A stretch of 64,000 bases of DNA, taken from Coffea arabica. Taxonomy: Eukaryota; Streptophyta; Magnoliopsida; Gentianales; Rubiaceae. Shown in pieces: positions 49,817 to 62,094 of this stretch (positions are counted from its first letter, which is position 1; each line of letters opens with the position of its first letter). The notes under the pieces are model-generated. The model saw only the letters and a list, made by a program, of their open reading frames with translations, did not search any database and was not told where the DNA came from. The stretch is taken from positions 15,687,557 to 15,751,556 of the forward strand of contig NC_092320.1 in assembly GCF_036785885.1 (NCBI RefSeq). Direction: 5' to 3'. The translations under genes were made by a program, and so were the position numbers.

Positions 49817-52800
49817 ATGGACTCAATGGAAGCTATTCAAGCTAGATCCGCTACCTGTGAAGTCATCGGAGGGGAGTTTAGCCACCAGGTCGGGGAAGAA
49901 ATTCACCGGCTAATGTCTGTGCAGCCGGATTCTGGGAGTTCATTCACCGCACTGCTTGAACTTCCGGCAAATCAAGCCGTGGAGCTCTTAGTGCACTCGC
50001 CGGAGGCCGCCATAGCTGAAAGTCCTTCCGTGACACGACCCCTAGAGCAATTCAGTCAATGTCCTCCTCCTCCGCCGGCTTCGACGCTTATTTTCCCTTC
50101 CGACACCGCTCTCGTGGACCGAGCTGCCAAATTCTCGACCTTAGTAAATTCAGATGACAACTCAAGGGCAAAATTGGAAAGTGTGAAGCAAGAGCCAGCG
50201 GACTCCGATTCCAACCCGAACTCCAACTCATCTCCAGCTGTTTCGCACCCCGCCGTTGAGCAGAATCCGAATTCTGCAAAGCGAAAGGAGAGGGAGAAAA
50301 AGGTAATTCACGAAATTAGGGTTTTCTCCTTGGTAATTTAACTAATTAACGTGATCATTGTGCAGTTAACTCCAAATTTTGTTAAAATTAGGGCAAAGAA
50401 TCTAACAAGAAGGGCAAAAAAGCTGCAAATGAAACCTCCGAAGACGGCCGCGAGAAGCTTCCTTACGTTCACGTCCGAGCTCGCCGAGGACAGGCCACGG
50501 ATAGCCATAGTTTAGCAGAAAGAGTAATAATTAATCTCTTCCTCGTCTAATCATGTAATTAAGCTCTAATTATATCGTCATTAGTCATTAATCATGTTTT
50601 TAGGTTGGAAATGATGGAGACGGAGCTCTAATTCTGTTTTTCAATCATTAATTCTGTTTTAAGGAGTTGTACTTTGTTCTGTAAGAGTTGGACTTTGATG
50701 GGATTTTGTCGTTCTGAAGTGAATTTTGATATATTTCTTTCTTTTTTTTTTTCTGTCTTGGGTAATTGATCTCTGTAGGCAAGGAGAGAGAAGATTAATG
50801 CAAGGATGAAGCTGTTACAAGAGCTGGTCCCCGGATGTAACAAGGTTGGACGTCGTTTTCTTCACAAAGAAATGTCGTTTCGTCATTTAGTTAATGGTTG
50901 GTTTTCATGATGATTAGATTTTGGATTACGTGATGGGAAAATCTAGTTCCCAATTTTATAGTTGCTGATTATGATTTGTGCCTTTTTGTTTGGGGTCATT
51001 AGTACTATTGGCTAATTTTAATTAATTTATTTTTTCCTGCCTAACGTGATGTTTTGTGTCGCTGTCACCTTTTTAACGGGAATAAAGGTAGTGGCTTTTT
51101 CACCAACAGAAGTGGCCGAGTCTGTTGCTGATGTTGAAGTGTCTCTCTCATAAATCTTACATATTTTTGCTTTACCTTTTACAGGGTTTGTTTGTTGAAG
51201 GGTCCTTTCTTCTTAGGTCACTTCTGTTATTTTGTTAAGGGATAATTGCAAAAACCGACATTTGCACTGATCTCCCCTGTGGTTTGAAAAATTACACCGG
51301 CCTCCCTTGAGGTTACTAATCCTTTGCAAATTTAGTTCAAACGATTAAAATATTATTTTAGGAAGTAAAATTAGAATTTTGTACCAAATTTGCCTTTTGT
51401 GCTACATGTCCAATGAATGACAAAGTACTATAAATCAATTAACAATTAATAAAATTTAAGGAGTATAATTTATGGGCAAACATGCATTACTCATTTAAAA
51501 TACCGGCTCTTTACGGGTATTTTACTTTCAAACATTTAATTTGTGATAAATATATCAATATTTGTAAGTAAAATTAAAAAGTGTTAAAGTAATATTTTTG
51601 CAAAAAGGAAATCGATAGGTTATTTATTTAATATAAATTAAATATTTTTTAAAAAAAAGAAATGACCCATAAAATATTATTTTTTATGACTTTCATCCAT
51701 TACATAAGTAAAGTATTCGCTCTTTATGTGCATTTTATTCATTTAATTTATGTTAAATACATAAATGTTTGTAACTAAAATTGAAAAAATATTATATTAA
51801 TATTTTTATGAAAGGGAGATTGGTAGTTTTTGTATTTAATAAAAATTAAATATTTGAAAGCAAATATAAATATGTATTTGAGCGTAAAATATTTGTATTA
51901 AATTAAATGTTTGAAAGTAACATATCTATAAAGAGCCGGTACTTTAAATAGTTATTAGCTCTTTATGGGCAAGCACGCATTACTCATTTAAAGTACCGGT
52001 TTTTACGGGTATTTTACTTTCAAACATTTAATTTATGATAAATATATCAATGTTTGTAAGTAAAATTCAAAAAGTGTTACAGTAATATTCTTGCAAAAAG
52101 AAAATCGTTAGGTTATTTATTTAATATAAATTAAATATTAAAAAAAAGAAATGGCCCATAAAGTATTAATTTTTTATAGCTTTCATCTATTACATGAGTA
52201 AAGTATTGGCTCTTTATGGGCATTTTATTCTAAATCATTTAATTAATCTTAAATACATAAATGTTTGTAACTAAAATTGAAAAAGTGTTATATTAATATT
52301 TTTACGGAAGGGAGATTGGTAGTTTTTGTACTTAACAAAAATTAAATATTTGAAAGCAAATATAAATCTGTATTTGAACGTAAATATTTGTATTAAATTA
52401 AATGTTTGAAAGTAAAATACCTATAAAGAGCCGGTACTTTAAATAAGTAATGTATATTTGCCTATAAACTATATTCCTTAAAGTTTATTAATTGTTAATT
52501 GATTTGTAGTATTTTGTCATTCATTGGACATGTAGTACAAAGGATAAATTTGGTAAAAAATTTTAATTTCACTTCCTAAAACAATATTTTAATCGTTTGG
52601 ACTGAATTTGCAGAGGATTAGTAACCTCAGGAGAGGTCAGTGTAATTTTTCAAACTACAGAGGAGGTCAGTGCAAATGTCAGAAACCTTAGGGGAGGTTT
52701 CTGCAATTATCCCTTTTGTTAAACTACCTTTTCTTTTTGAGCGTTGGGAGGTTGGATTTCTGGCAATATGTAAAAGTCGGTTCGGACTTCCTCTCCCTTT

Positions 52801-55800
52801 ATTGATTTTCTCTCTTAATGGTCCAGTTGGTGGGGAAGCTATTCCATTTGTTTAAGTTGGCAACTTGGCTATGTGATATTATGGTGACTTTTTGAGTGGG
52901 GAGTAAGGGGATGGTTTGGGGTAGGCCTTACCATTCAATTTGCTGCTCTTGCATAGTTATGATACTTTATGTTGGCATTTAATCTTGCAAGCTAATAAGG
53001 GTCTTTATAAGATGATAAGGAAATAAGGGAACTATAGGAAATAGCTAACTACTTTTGATGCTATTATTGTAATCTTGGAAACTTTTTAGGCCCTTCCAAA
53101 GATGATTAAATGCAACTACTTCCACTAGTGATCATTTATTGCTGTTCTTATTGAGTTTCGAACTGATACAAAGCTCTTCAGGCGATCTTATAATTTTGCT
53201 GTTCTTATCCGTGATGGGGTTTCTTCCATTTCGTGAAATTGAGTAGAATTTTGAGAAGTCTTTAAATGATTTTGTCCAAGTTAGAGGACAACTTTAATAG
53301 AAGGATATAGAACTTGTGTACTCAAAGGACCTGAAGAAACTTTGTATAAGATATGATGGCTGGGAAAAGTGAATGAATAGACTAACAGTGCAATCAGGTT
53401 ATCCTTCAATTAAGCCCTGTACCTTGTATGAAAACAGCGTTTTTGACATAAACCGCCCAAAGCTTCTTAAATGAATACTACCGAGGGGTAATATTCAATG
53501 AATGCTTCCCCGGCTCTATTAACATTTCCAATCCAAAGAATCGCTGAGCTTTCAGGGCTGAAATTTTGGGTTGATATAATTGCTGTGAGGCCCCAAACTT
53601 GAAAGGATGAAAGGACAAATTTAGTTGCTGCAACTTCTTTAGTTTGAGAGTACTTTATTTTGTTTAGCACACGTAGATCGCCTATAGTTTGGGATGTACC
53701 TGGAGAGAAAAGCATAAATAGGCAAGTTGAAGTGGGGTCTGCTATTATGAATTAGCTGTTTCCAACTGCTTTGCTTTCCATCATTGCAATCATTACTCCT
53801 TTATAGACTAATTTTTACCCATTTGTGCTTACATGGGTGGTCATATCTTAAACAATCAGTTCATGAGAATAAAATCCAAATGCTCATCTATGTCAGCATA
53901 TTTTAGTTCTATTTTAATCTCAAAGGCAGTTTTTGCTGTTATCCTGCAATGTGTTTTTCTATATTCCCATTTCCAATAGTGATAGTTGATGGTGCTGCAC
54001 TTGAAAATGATTAATTAAGACTAACATAATATTCGGTCTTAAACGCTCCACAGGAATCTGAATCTTTAGCCAAGACAGAGATAGTTATTGTTTAAACAGG
54101 TTTTCAATGTGAAACACCATCAATTAGTTGATAACTTGAACTAAGAATCACATTAGTAGAGAAATCAGATCCTCCTTTTGCTTTTTAATAGTTTGTCACC
54201 CGACAACTCAGTTGTGTATTGTCTCTTTCCAGATTTCAGGCACTGCAATGGTGCTGGATGAGATCATTAACCATGTTCAGTGCTTACAACGTCAAGTGGA
54301 GGTCATGCTTCAAGTCCTTTATTCTTTTTTTGGTATATGTGATCTGGTGATTTTACGGTTATGGGTGCTAAATCGATTTCCTGTTGGTTTCTTGATTGGC
54401 TTTCAGTTTCTCTCAATGAGACTTGCTACCGTTAATCCCAGAGTTGATTTCAATCTTGACACACTACTTGCAGCAGAGGTATGTGTATTTATTTCCTGCA
54501 TCTCTTTCGGTGTCTTGAATTCAATGGTCTATAAGAGTACTGCTAAAACATATCTGTTTGAATCATCCTGATTGTTGTGATGAAATATCCAGTGATATGA
54601 AATACGGGGGTGAGTAAACCGAGAATTGAGGAGGTATCTCTGGAGTGTCAAATATGAACCACCCGTGCTATCTGTCATCTCTGCACTACTGCTAAAGCTT
54701 AAGCAGCTGATAAATATGCCTTCAGTTAAAGCAATCTGTATAAGGATGCTCTGTCTTTTTCTAACAAGGGAATTGCATTTTTCTGAATCCAAAAAAAAAA
54801 AAAAAAAATCAATCAGCAATGCCAGAAGGGTTTTGCTTTTTTGCTTACAGTATCTATTCCACTCATGGAATGCTAAATCTTCTCACTTCCTTTTGGATTT
54901 GTTGCATAGTTGCATTTATCTGAGTTGCTAAGTGTACAATAGGCAATAGCACCATTGAATGTGTGAAAAGCAATCCTTCCTGGAATCCTTCATTTTCCTT
55001 GTGTTGTTTAATGGGGAGTTTGAGTTGCCATGAATGTGTGCCACTCATTGAACTTGTATAAAAACATGAAGTTATGCTGACTTTCTAGTGATGATTTTCT
55101 TGCTATTATATTCCCAGAGACCATTTTGTATATTTTCAACTCTAGAATGGAAAATTTATAAATTTTCTGAACATTGCAGAGTGGATCCCCAATAGAAACG
55201 AATTTCCAGGGCATGGTTATGCCATCAATGTGGCCTGAAGAACAGGTACACGGGAACAGACAGCAGTATCAGCAGCTGTGGCATTTAGATGGACTGCATC
55301 AGCCAATCTGGGGTCGGGAAGAAGACAATTCTAACTTTATTACTCCAGAAAACTCGCTGTTGAGCTATGACTCTTCAGCAAATTCAGGTAATGCGAATCT
55401 TCTTGTGATTCTAAAAACTATGTATGGATTGGATTGTGTCCTTTAGTACCTATAGTACTCCCAAGTAGTTTCTATTTTCGCACCCGTTTCAACTGTAATG
55501 GTGGGTGGGTTATTTCAGTCTGCATACAGCATCATACTCTAGAAATTAAAATGTGGAACCAGTGGTTCAAAATTATATATATGATATTTTACCCAGTTGG
55601 GCTCCCATTTCTGCTCCGTTGAAGCTAGTAAACCCCACCATTCGCTTCATCCAAAAAGATCCAAGTAAAAGAACCAGTGGAAGCAAAGAAAAAGGAAAAA
55701 AGTGCTTCAAAGAAAATACATAATATTACTTGCTAGCCCATCCAAGAAGCTACTGACTCTACGTAATAGTAATTGTTTTTGTGTTATTGCAGCTTCTTTG

Positions 55801-55830
55801 CACTCAAATCAGCTGAAAATGGAGCTTTGA
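49817..55830 (+). CDS. bHLH transcription factor, bHLH48/bHLH60 type
   Basis: Nuclear DNA-binding regulator; relatives in Arabidopsis are bHLH48 (At2g42300) and bHLH60 (At3g57800), linked to gibberellin-dependent flowering. Coding exons 49817-50302, 50392-50523, 50779-50844, 54233-54301, 54407-54478, 55180-55387, 55793-55830, 356 residues; all junctions are GT-AG and in phase. The chosen ATG gives MDSMEAIQ. The acidic, Ser/Pro-rich N-terminus (1-150) precedes a Lys-rich stretch. The bHLH domain spans about 195-255, with His201, Glu205 and Arg209, the residues expected for E-box/G-box binding. The helix-2 word [20 protein letters not shown] is typical of this subgroup. Intron 3 (3.4 kb) holds a MULE-like element at 51239-52713. 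Confidence 0.92.
51239..52713. mobile_element. MULE-like element in bHLH intron 3, internally duplicated
   Basis: Termini gggataattgc and, inverted, gggataattgcagaaacc, with long inverted subterminal regions containing acctcccc-type words. The perfect 9-bp duplication ttttgttaa lies at 51230-51238 and 52714-52722. Inside, a unit of about 493 bp starting near 51474 is repeated in tandem near 51967; each unit carries the inverted words accggctcttta and taaagagccggt at its ends. No transposase is seen. It belongs to the family of 218-751 and 46456-47434. Confidence 0.88.
51474..52450. repeat. Tandem duplication of about 493 bp within the MULE
   Basis: Unit 1 begins gggcaaacatgcattactc at 51474 and unit 2 gggcaagcacgcattactc at 51967. 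Both proceed through the same succession of landmarks (tttcaaacatttaattt, then aagggagattggtagtttttgt) to taaagagccggtactttaaat. The differences are scattered single bases, so the duplication is not fresh. Confidence 0.75.
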
Positions 55831-56081
55831 AGGCGGTGGTCCTGAAGCTGCTATACATTACTTGCTAGCTAGCTGTATATAAATCACATATAGTAGTGTT
55901 ATGTTAGTAAATAGCAGGAAGGCGTAGAGAGGATGCCTCGGCCAATTCATTTGGTTCCTCATTGGGTTCCTACATTCTCTGGTTAACCAGCTGGCAGAAT
56001 ATCCATCCATCCATAATGCAATCATCTTCTTATCTCAGCTTTTGAGTGTAGTAGACTGCAGTTTATTTTGTTGTTATTCCT

Positions 56082-56082
<1 letters not shown>

Positions 56083-56121
<39 letters not shown>
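56083..56121. repeat. (TA)n microsatellite
   Basis: About 19 uninterrupted TA units lie downstream of the bHLH stop codon, probably in or just past its 3'UTR. Length polymorphism is likely. Confidence 0.9.
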
Positions 56122-56125
<4 letters not shown>

Positions 56126-56226
56126 ACACTCCTACATGTCAATAGGCCCTTTTTAATAGATAGAGAGTCATTCAATCCCATTCTTCACGTTTGAGCTCTG
56201 ATTGATTGATTCGTAATGTAAAATGG

Positions 56227-56532
56227 TGGATTGCCTCAAGAGTTGCCGGCTTTTGAGGTTAATTCTGGGATTAGGTTTATAAAACAACAAAAGTCTGATT
56301 CAGGCTGTTGAAAAAAGACAAATTGCCTCAGGGTTGAAAGGGTATTGGGTGGTAGTATCCCACTTAGCAGCAGGTCCCCCCTATAGGTACATTTGTCCCA
56401 CATCGGGGTTGGGGTTGGGTTTGGGTTGGGATATAAGTCCCTGGGATTGCCTCAAGAGTTGCCGGCTTTTGAGGTTAATTCTGGGATTAGGTTTATAAAA
56501 CAACAAAAGTCTGATTCAGGCTGTTGAAAAAA
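56227..56532 (+). mobile_element. Retroposon-like insertion with 14-bp TSD and duplicated module
   Basis: The 14-bp word gtaatgtaaaatgg flanks the insert at 56213-56226 and 56533-56546, and the insert ends in an A-run. A 90-bp module starting ggattgcctcaagag occurs twice without a difference, at 56228 and 56444. Between the copies lie the motif gtcccacatcg (56395-56405), a G-rich stretch (56405-56430) and the TATA-like word tataag (56432-56437). The two motif centres are about 34 bp apart. No coding sequence. Confidence 0.7.
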
Positions 56533-56831
56533 GTAATGTAAAATGGAGATCCAGAACCAGAAGCAGCATTTATGCTTTAACTTTTGTCTGAAAGATGCCC
56601 CTCTTTCTTTTCTCACCATCATCAATTCTCTGTTTTTTTTTTTAGCCGTTTGTACTTTTGGAGCTAATTCTATGATTCTCCGAAAATCCTAAGAATGATT
56701 TAATCATTCAGGGTTCACTGTTCCAAGTAAGCGTTGCGTGAAGGACTCTTTTTGTACAACAACAAAGACGCTACTGCCGTAGTCGAATTGGTCAAATTAT
56801 ACATATCCCAAAGGACTCCACTACCTAGAAA

Positions 56832-57939
56832 ATGCTGATCCCATTTTTCTTCTACCACCTAATAACGCTCCGCACACACGCCGCCACCATCCTGTCCCAT
56901 GCCGCCGCATCGCCACTCTCCTTCTCCGTCAAAGACTTCGGGGCCAGGGGGAACGGCGTCCACTACGACACCCTTCCAATCCAATCCACCATCGACGCCT
57001 GCTCCGCCGCCGTCTCGACCTCCCCCCACATCCCATCATGCCACGTGGAGTTCCCGCGGGGGAAGTACTTAACGGCCACTGTACACTTAAAATCCAGCGT
57101 GATTTTGCGCATTCACAAGAACGCCACCATATTGGGGGGCACGAAGATCGAAGACTACCCGAGGGAGCAGGAAAGGTGGTACGTGGTGCTGGCGGAGGAT
57201 GCAGCAGACGTGGGGATCACCGGCGGCGGAGAGATAAACGGACAGGGGTTGAAGTTCGTGAAGAGGTTTGAGAAGAGGAAGAATGTGATGGTGAGCTGGA
57301 ACGAGACGGGGGCGTGTTTGGGGGACGAGTGCAGGCCAAGATTGGTGGGGTTCATCGGTTGTAGGAACGTCAGAGTGTGGGACGTCAATCTTATCGAGCC
57401 CGCTTATTGGTGGTACGTCTACGCGCGTCCCACTTCTCTAACTCTTTTTCAGTTTTCTTCGTCCTTCATTTGCTCCTCATCTTTTATTTGGACATTTGCA
57501 ACACTTCACTTCAGCTGTAGGCACGCAAGGACCCCCACTTTGGATTGTGATTTCTTTTTGCGAGATTTTTTTTTGGGGGTATAAAACACGCTCTAACTCT
57601 TATCTTCTTCTTCTTCTTCTTTTTTTTTTTTTAAAACAAGTACTACATCTTTTTTTTTCTTTTTAAATGTACATATATGAAATTAAAAAAAGAAGTAATC
57701 TTTCTAGTATATATTTACTGTCACATTTGGATAAATGATAATTATATATATTTTAAATTTAAAATTTAATTTTTATACATGTATCATTAGTATATTTATT
57801 ATCATTATATATAAAATTTACTCTTAAAAAAAGTTAAAATGTGTCAAAGAATATTTTCGCGAAAACTCAAAAAAAAGTTTATTCCACCAAAAAATACAAT
57901 TCAATCAAGGAATCTGTGACATCAATCTCACTGAGCCGG

Positions 57940-57970
<31 letters not shown>

Positions 57971-59864
57971 ACTTTTTGAAGTTAGGTAATAGGCCAGAAT
58001 TTCTTTTTTGGCCTCTTTGTCGCTTTACTCTTTAGTATGGAATATGAACTACTCAACCATTGAGCCAAACACCAACAAGGGATTAAATCCCGCTTTAGAC
58101 TGTAGGTCGGATGTTTGAACCTCACTTATAGTGAAAAAAATTTAAAAGTGGTGTCAAGTTTTCTTTTGATTAATCGAATCTGTATAATTACTTGCCTCTT
58201 ACGCAGTCTCTTTAGACTTCCCTCAGTGTATGTAAAATAGAATAGATTAGATAAGTACAAAGTACTCCTTTTACTTGGTGGCTACTTATGACCTTTTAGA
58301 CTGGGGAATGGGATGGAAAAAGGAGAACAGGCAGGTAAAATATAGCTTCAAAATGAAGCATTTTCTCTAGCACAAGAGGCAAAGAGATGCATGCTAATTG
58401 TAGATAAGTTATCTGGAGATAATCATCACAGTAAAACTACCACACTAATCAGCCAAGGAGGGTCTTCAACCTTGTCTAGTATGTGATGCATCTTATTCTA
58501 TACATGTTTCTTTCTTCTTTTTCTCTTTTTATTTTTTTCTAATCGATATGTGATTCACAAAAAAGGTGGATTTTTTAGTTACATTTTGTGCATTGCATGA
58601 TTAAACACATAATTTGAGAATTTTGTTAATACTTTGAAGTTAGCGCCCATTCTATATATATATAGTCTGACAAACTTGTTCACGGGAGGGATGTCAGTTC
58701 TTTATTTATTAAAAACAGTGAAATAAGTAGAAGGTGGAGGGGGATGAGTGCCCGGCCTCCAAGAAATAAAAAGTAGTAAACGAGGAGTTACGACTCTCTC
58801 ACAAAATGGTATTATATAGTTGTGTGGTGAATGGTAGTTTTTCTTTTTCAATGTATGTATGAAAGAGCATGCATCATTTACTTGAGTGCTGCCGTGTTTG
58901 TACATGCAATCTGAAGTACATTTCGTAATGTTGCAGTTTGCACCTTGTCCGCTCGCAAAACACATCAGTGGAAGATGTTACAATATATGGAAACTTCAAT
59001 TCACCTAACAATGATGGGATTGATATAGAGGATTCCAATAACACATTCATCACAAGATGCAGAATTGATACAGGAGATGATGCTATTTGTCCAAAGTCAT
59101 CCACAGGACCTGTCTATAACTTTACTGCAACCAACTCCTGGATTCGAACAAAATCTTCAGCAATCAAGCTTGGCAGTGCTAGTTGGTATGATTTCAAGGG
59201 ATTTTTGTTTGACAATATTACTATTTATCAGTCCCATAGAGGGCTTGGCTTCCAAATAAGAGATGGGGGTAAGACATCATTATCACATGGAAAGTGAATC
59301 TTAGCTGTATCTGAGTCGAAATTTAGACTGATAAATGCTGCTGCTTCTCCTTTTGCTGCAGGGAATGTTAGCGACATTAAATTTTCCAATATAAATATCA
59401 GCACAAGATATTATGATCCTTTGTGGTGGGGAAGAGCTGAGCCTATTTATGTAACTACCTGCCCGAGAGACTCGACTTCAAAAGAGGGTTCAATCTCCAA
59501 TTTACAGTTCATTAACATCACGGCAACTTCAGAAAATGGCATCTTTTTATCAGGTTCCAAACATGGAATCTTGAGCAGTTTGAAGTTCATTAACGTAAAT
59601 CTCACGTACAGAAGACGGACAAGATTTGCGGGTGGTCTGTTCGACTACCGTCCAGGATGTGAAGGACTTGTGAATCACAGCACAGCAGGGCTCATGATGG
59701 AACACATAGATGGTTTGGTTGTTCAAAATGTGAACATGAGGTGGTTTGAGGATAACTCAGCCAGGTGGAATAATCCTCTTGAATTCAGGCCTTCTACTGT
59801 GAATAACATCTCTTTCCTGAACTTCCATTCAGGTTTCCATTCTGGTGAAGTAGCGACTATCTAG
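56832..59864 (+). CDS. Pectin-lyase-fold protein, divergent GH28 polygalacturonase-like
   Basis: Probably a secreted cell-wall protein of the GH28 type. Coding exons 56832-57412, 58937-59268, 59362-59864, 471 residues, GT-AG and in phase. The start gives MLIPFFFYHLITL, a likely signal peptide (about 1-25). The motif FSVKDFGARGNGVHYDT (about 31-47) is the usual N-terminal start of the fold. Of the four GH28 catalytic motifs, NND218-220 and GDD240-242 are kept, with both key aspartates. The GHG motif is replaced by SSA (267-269) and RIK by QIR (300-302). Substrate or activity may therefore differ from a true polygalacturonase. Closest remembered relative: At3g57790. Exon 1 is strikingly GC-rich compared with exons 2 and 3. 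Intron 1 carries a TA microsatellite. Confidence 0.9.
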
Positions 59865-60722
59865 GCTGCAACAATAAGCTTGGAGGCCATATACATCCGA
59901 CGAGGTGATTAGACGCATAGTTTCTGCTTTATGGTATCGATCAATTTCGATGTACTTTCAGAAATTCACATCACAGACCTGTATACACATTACTAGGGGT
60001 TGCATTTCCACAGCAGATACTGAAATGCTTAATAATGCCTAAATGGTTTTCTTTGCCTGTTTTCATACTTGCAGACTGAAAAATGAACGTTCAGAGCTTT
60101 CTTGTATACTATGTGATATGCTGAAACTGAATGACTCATTTGGCTTCGTTAGGTGTCATTACTAGATCACATACCCTGATGGTGCGAAGTGAAGTGAAAG
60201 AGTGAAATTTCCAGTGCTTATAGATTTTCCACCTAATGTTCAACTACCAAATAATCAGTAAGCTTTTGCAAATCAAAAATATGAGTTGGAATACTCTGAC
60301 CTATGAACTGGTATTTATATATTAAGAAGTTTTCTTCTGCAAACCAGAAAAGAAAGGTAAAAAGGGAAAGAAATACCTCATAATCTCTATTCTTCATAAA
60401 AATGAAAATCAAATGTGTTTCTTACCTCTGAATCACTACCTTTTAGAAGTTTCTGTCTTAAACTCCAGCAGAATAAAATTATTGAAAACACAACAGTCTC
60501 ATTCTATAGAAGAAAATCCAACATTTATTATCTCATCATCACAAAAGGGAAAAAAAAAAAAAATCATTCCAAGAATCCCCTTGCTACCATTAAGTCACTA
60601 CCTCAAGTTTTCACTTTGTCTATCTCTTTTCAGACAGTTTCAATATAGAAAAAGGTGTGAAATTCAATCCGACTTTCTATCACTGATTCACCACCACCAC
60701 CTGCATGGTTGTGTAGTGTTGT
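59865..60722. other. 3' region of the GH28-like gene and intergenic DNA
   Basis: The start should be the 3'UTR of the GH28-like gene. I looked here for pentatricopeptide repeats that could belong to the DYW fragment downstream and found none in any frame. Confidence 0.45.
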
Positions 60723-61115
60723 ATCTCTCTCAAAATCTTCCATACCTTTCATGCTAGTGATAGATCACATCCAAGAATTGAAGAGATATTAGGAAAGGTA
60801 AGAGAATTGTCAGCCAGGATCAAGGGAGCTGGATATGTTCCCGATAAGGGGTGTGTTTTACATGATGTTGATGATGAGCAGAGAGAGTTGCTGCTGCTGC
60901 TTGGTCACAGTGAAAAACTAGCTTTGGCATTCGGTATAATTGCTATTCCTCAAGGAAAGCCTATTCGGGTTACAAAAAATCTACGGATTTGTGTTGATTG
61001 TCATAACTTTGCCAAGTTTGTTTCCCAGGTTTATCGAAGAGAAGCATCTCTGTGGGACGAAGGACGATATGATAATATTGTTGATGGAAAGTGCTCATGT
61101 GGAGACTACTGGTGA
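60723..61115 (+). pseudogene. Orphan E+/DYW C-terminal fragment of a PPR protein
   Basis: DYW domains are the cytidine-deaminase-like tails of plant organelle RNA-editing PPR proteins. The frame reads HASDRSHPRIEEIL, then ARIKGAGYVPD, the zinc-site glutamate motif GHSEKLALAFG, the CVDCH motif, and ends CSCGDYW followed at once by a stop. The usual pair of histidines before DGxCSC is lost (YDNIVDGK), so one metal site is probably damaged. No PPR repeats or start codon precede it. It is either a broken remnant, or an exon of a gene whose repeats I cannot see. Remnant is more likely. Confidence 0.75.
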
Positions 61116-62077
61116 AGGGTGTAAGATAATCATACAAAAGGTGGATTTTATACCATTTTGTCTCTAGAGTGTATGCTTGGATAATGTAGAGACCCTATGA
61201 AATGGTAACAGTTATGTGGGAACCTGGGTAAGCACAGATTTTGTCACCACTCAGCATCAAGAAAAGATACACTTTGATTTGTGGGGCTGGGAGGAGGGAG
61301 GATCCATAGTTGCTCAAAAGTTATCTTATGTAATATGTAGTGTTGTTTACCATTGGGAAAGCAGCTATGGGCAAAGAAGATAGAAAAAGCAACTAGGGGC
61401 GTGAACTTGTTGCTTTTTAATGACTTTCACGTACATGCTGAAAGAAGTTGGTCGAGGAGTTTCCAAGGACATTTTAACCACTTAAGAGCTGAGGAGGATA
61501 TCCTGAGAGGGGGTTGACCAGCATAATCTCATAGTTATTGCATCTGATGGTTGTATCATTTCCTGCGGAGGAGTTCCTTGTTCTCCATGAAGCGCAGATA
61601 CTGATCCTTGACACTGGACCGCATAACATTTCTCTTGAACTATCATATGTGATAAAAAATTAAGATGCAAAGTTTCAATCAACTGTTCTTGGCAGACAAC
61701 AGCATGAAGACTGTTCATTGTGTGGAGTTGCTGAGACGAATACAAGCCAGCTTTGCATATGCCGGAGGTTGGACTTCTATGGAAGCACCCCTGTTAGCTC
61801 AGCTTATTTGAAGTTGAGATGAGCAATTGTTTATATTTTAGCTATAAAGCTTTTCAAGAAGTGATACTTTTGGATTTTTTTTTTTAATAGTTCAATTTCC
61901 TTTACTAAGCATTTCTGTTCACCGTGAAAGGCTTAATAAGGATCTACAAATTGTCTCACGTAATATGCTTTAATTTTGTAAACCCCTGCTTTTCAGTTCA
62001 GACTTGGCTTGTGGAACATGGAGATTGAAATTTTCCATAAATTTCGAAGCCACATTTCAAGACATTTGAGGTAAGTT
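61116..62077. other. Intergenic DNA, no gene seen
   Basis: Mixed-composition sequence downstream of the DYW fragment. No family is recognised in any frame. It may include further decayed sequence moved together with the DYW piece. Confidence 0.4.
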
Positions 62078-62094
62078 TTCTGTTTAGCCTATCT

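Noticed and set aside
50366..50391. Alternative earlier acceptor (gtgcag) for bHLH exon 2
   Set aside because: It would add 26 bases and break the frame before the basic region. The acceptor ending at 50391 keeps the bHLH frame.
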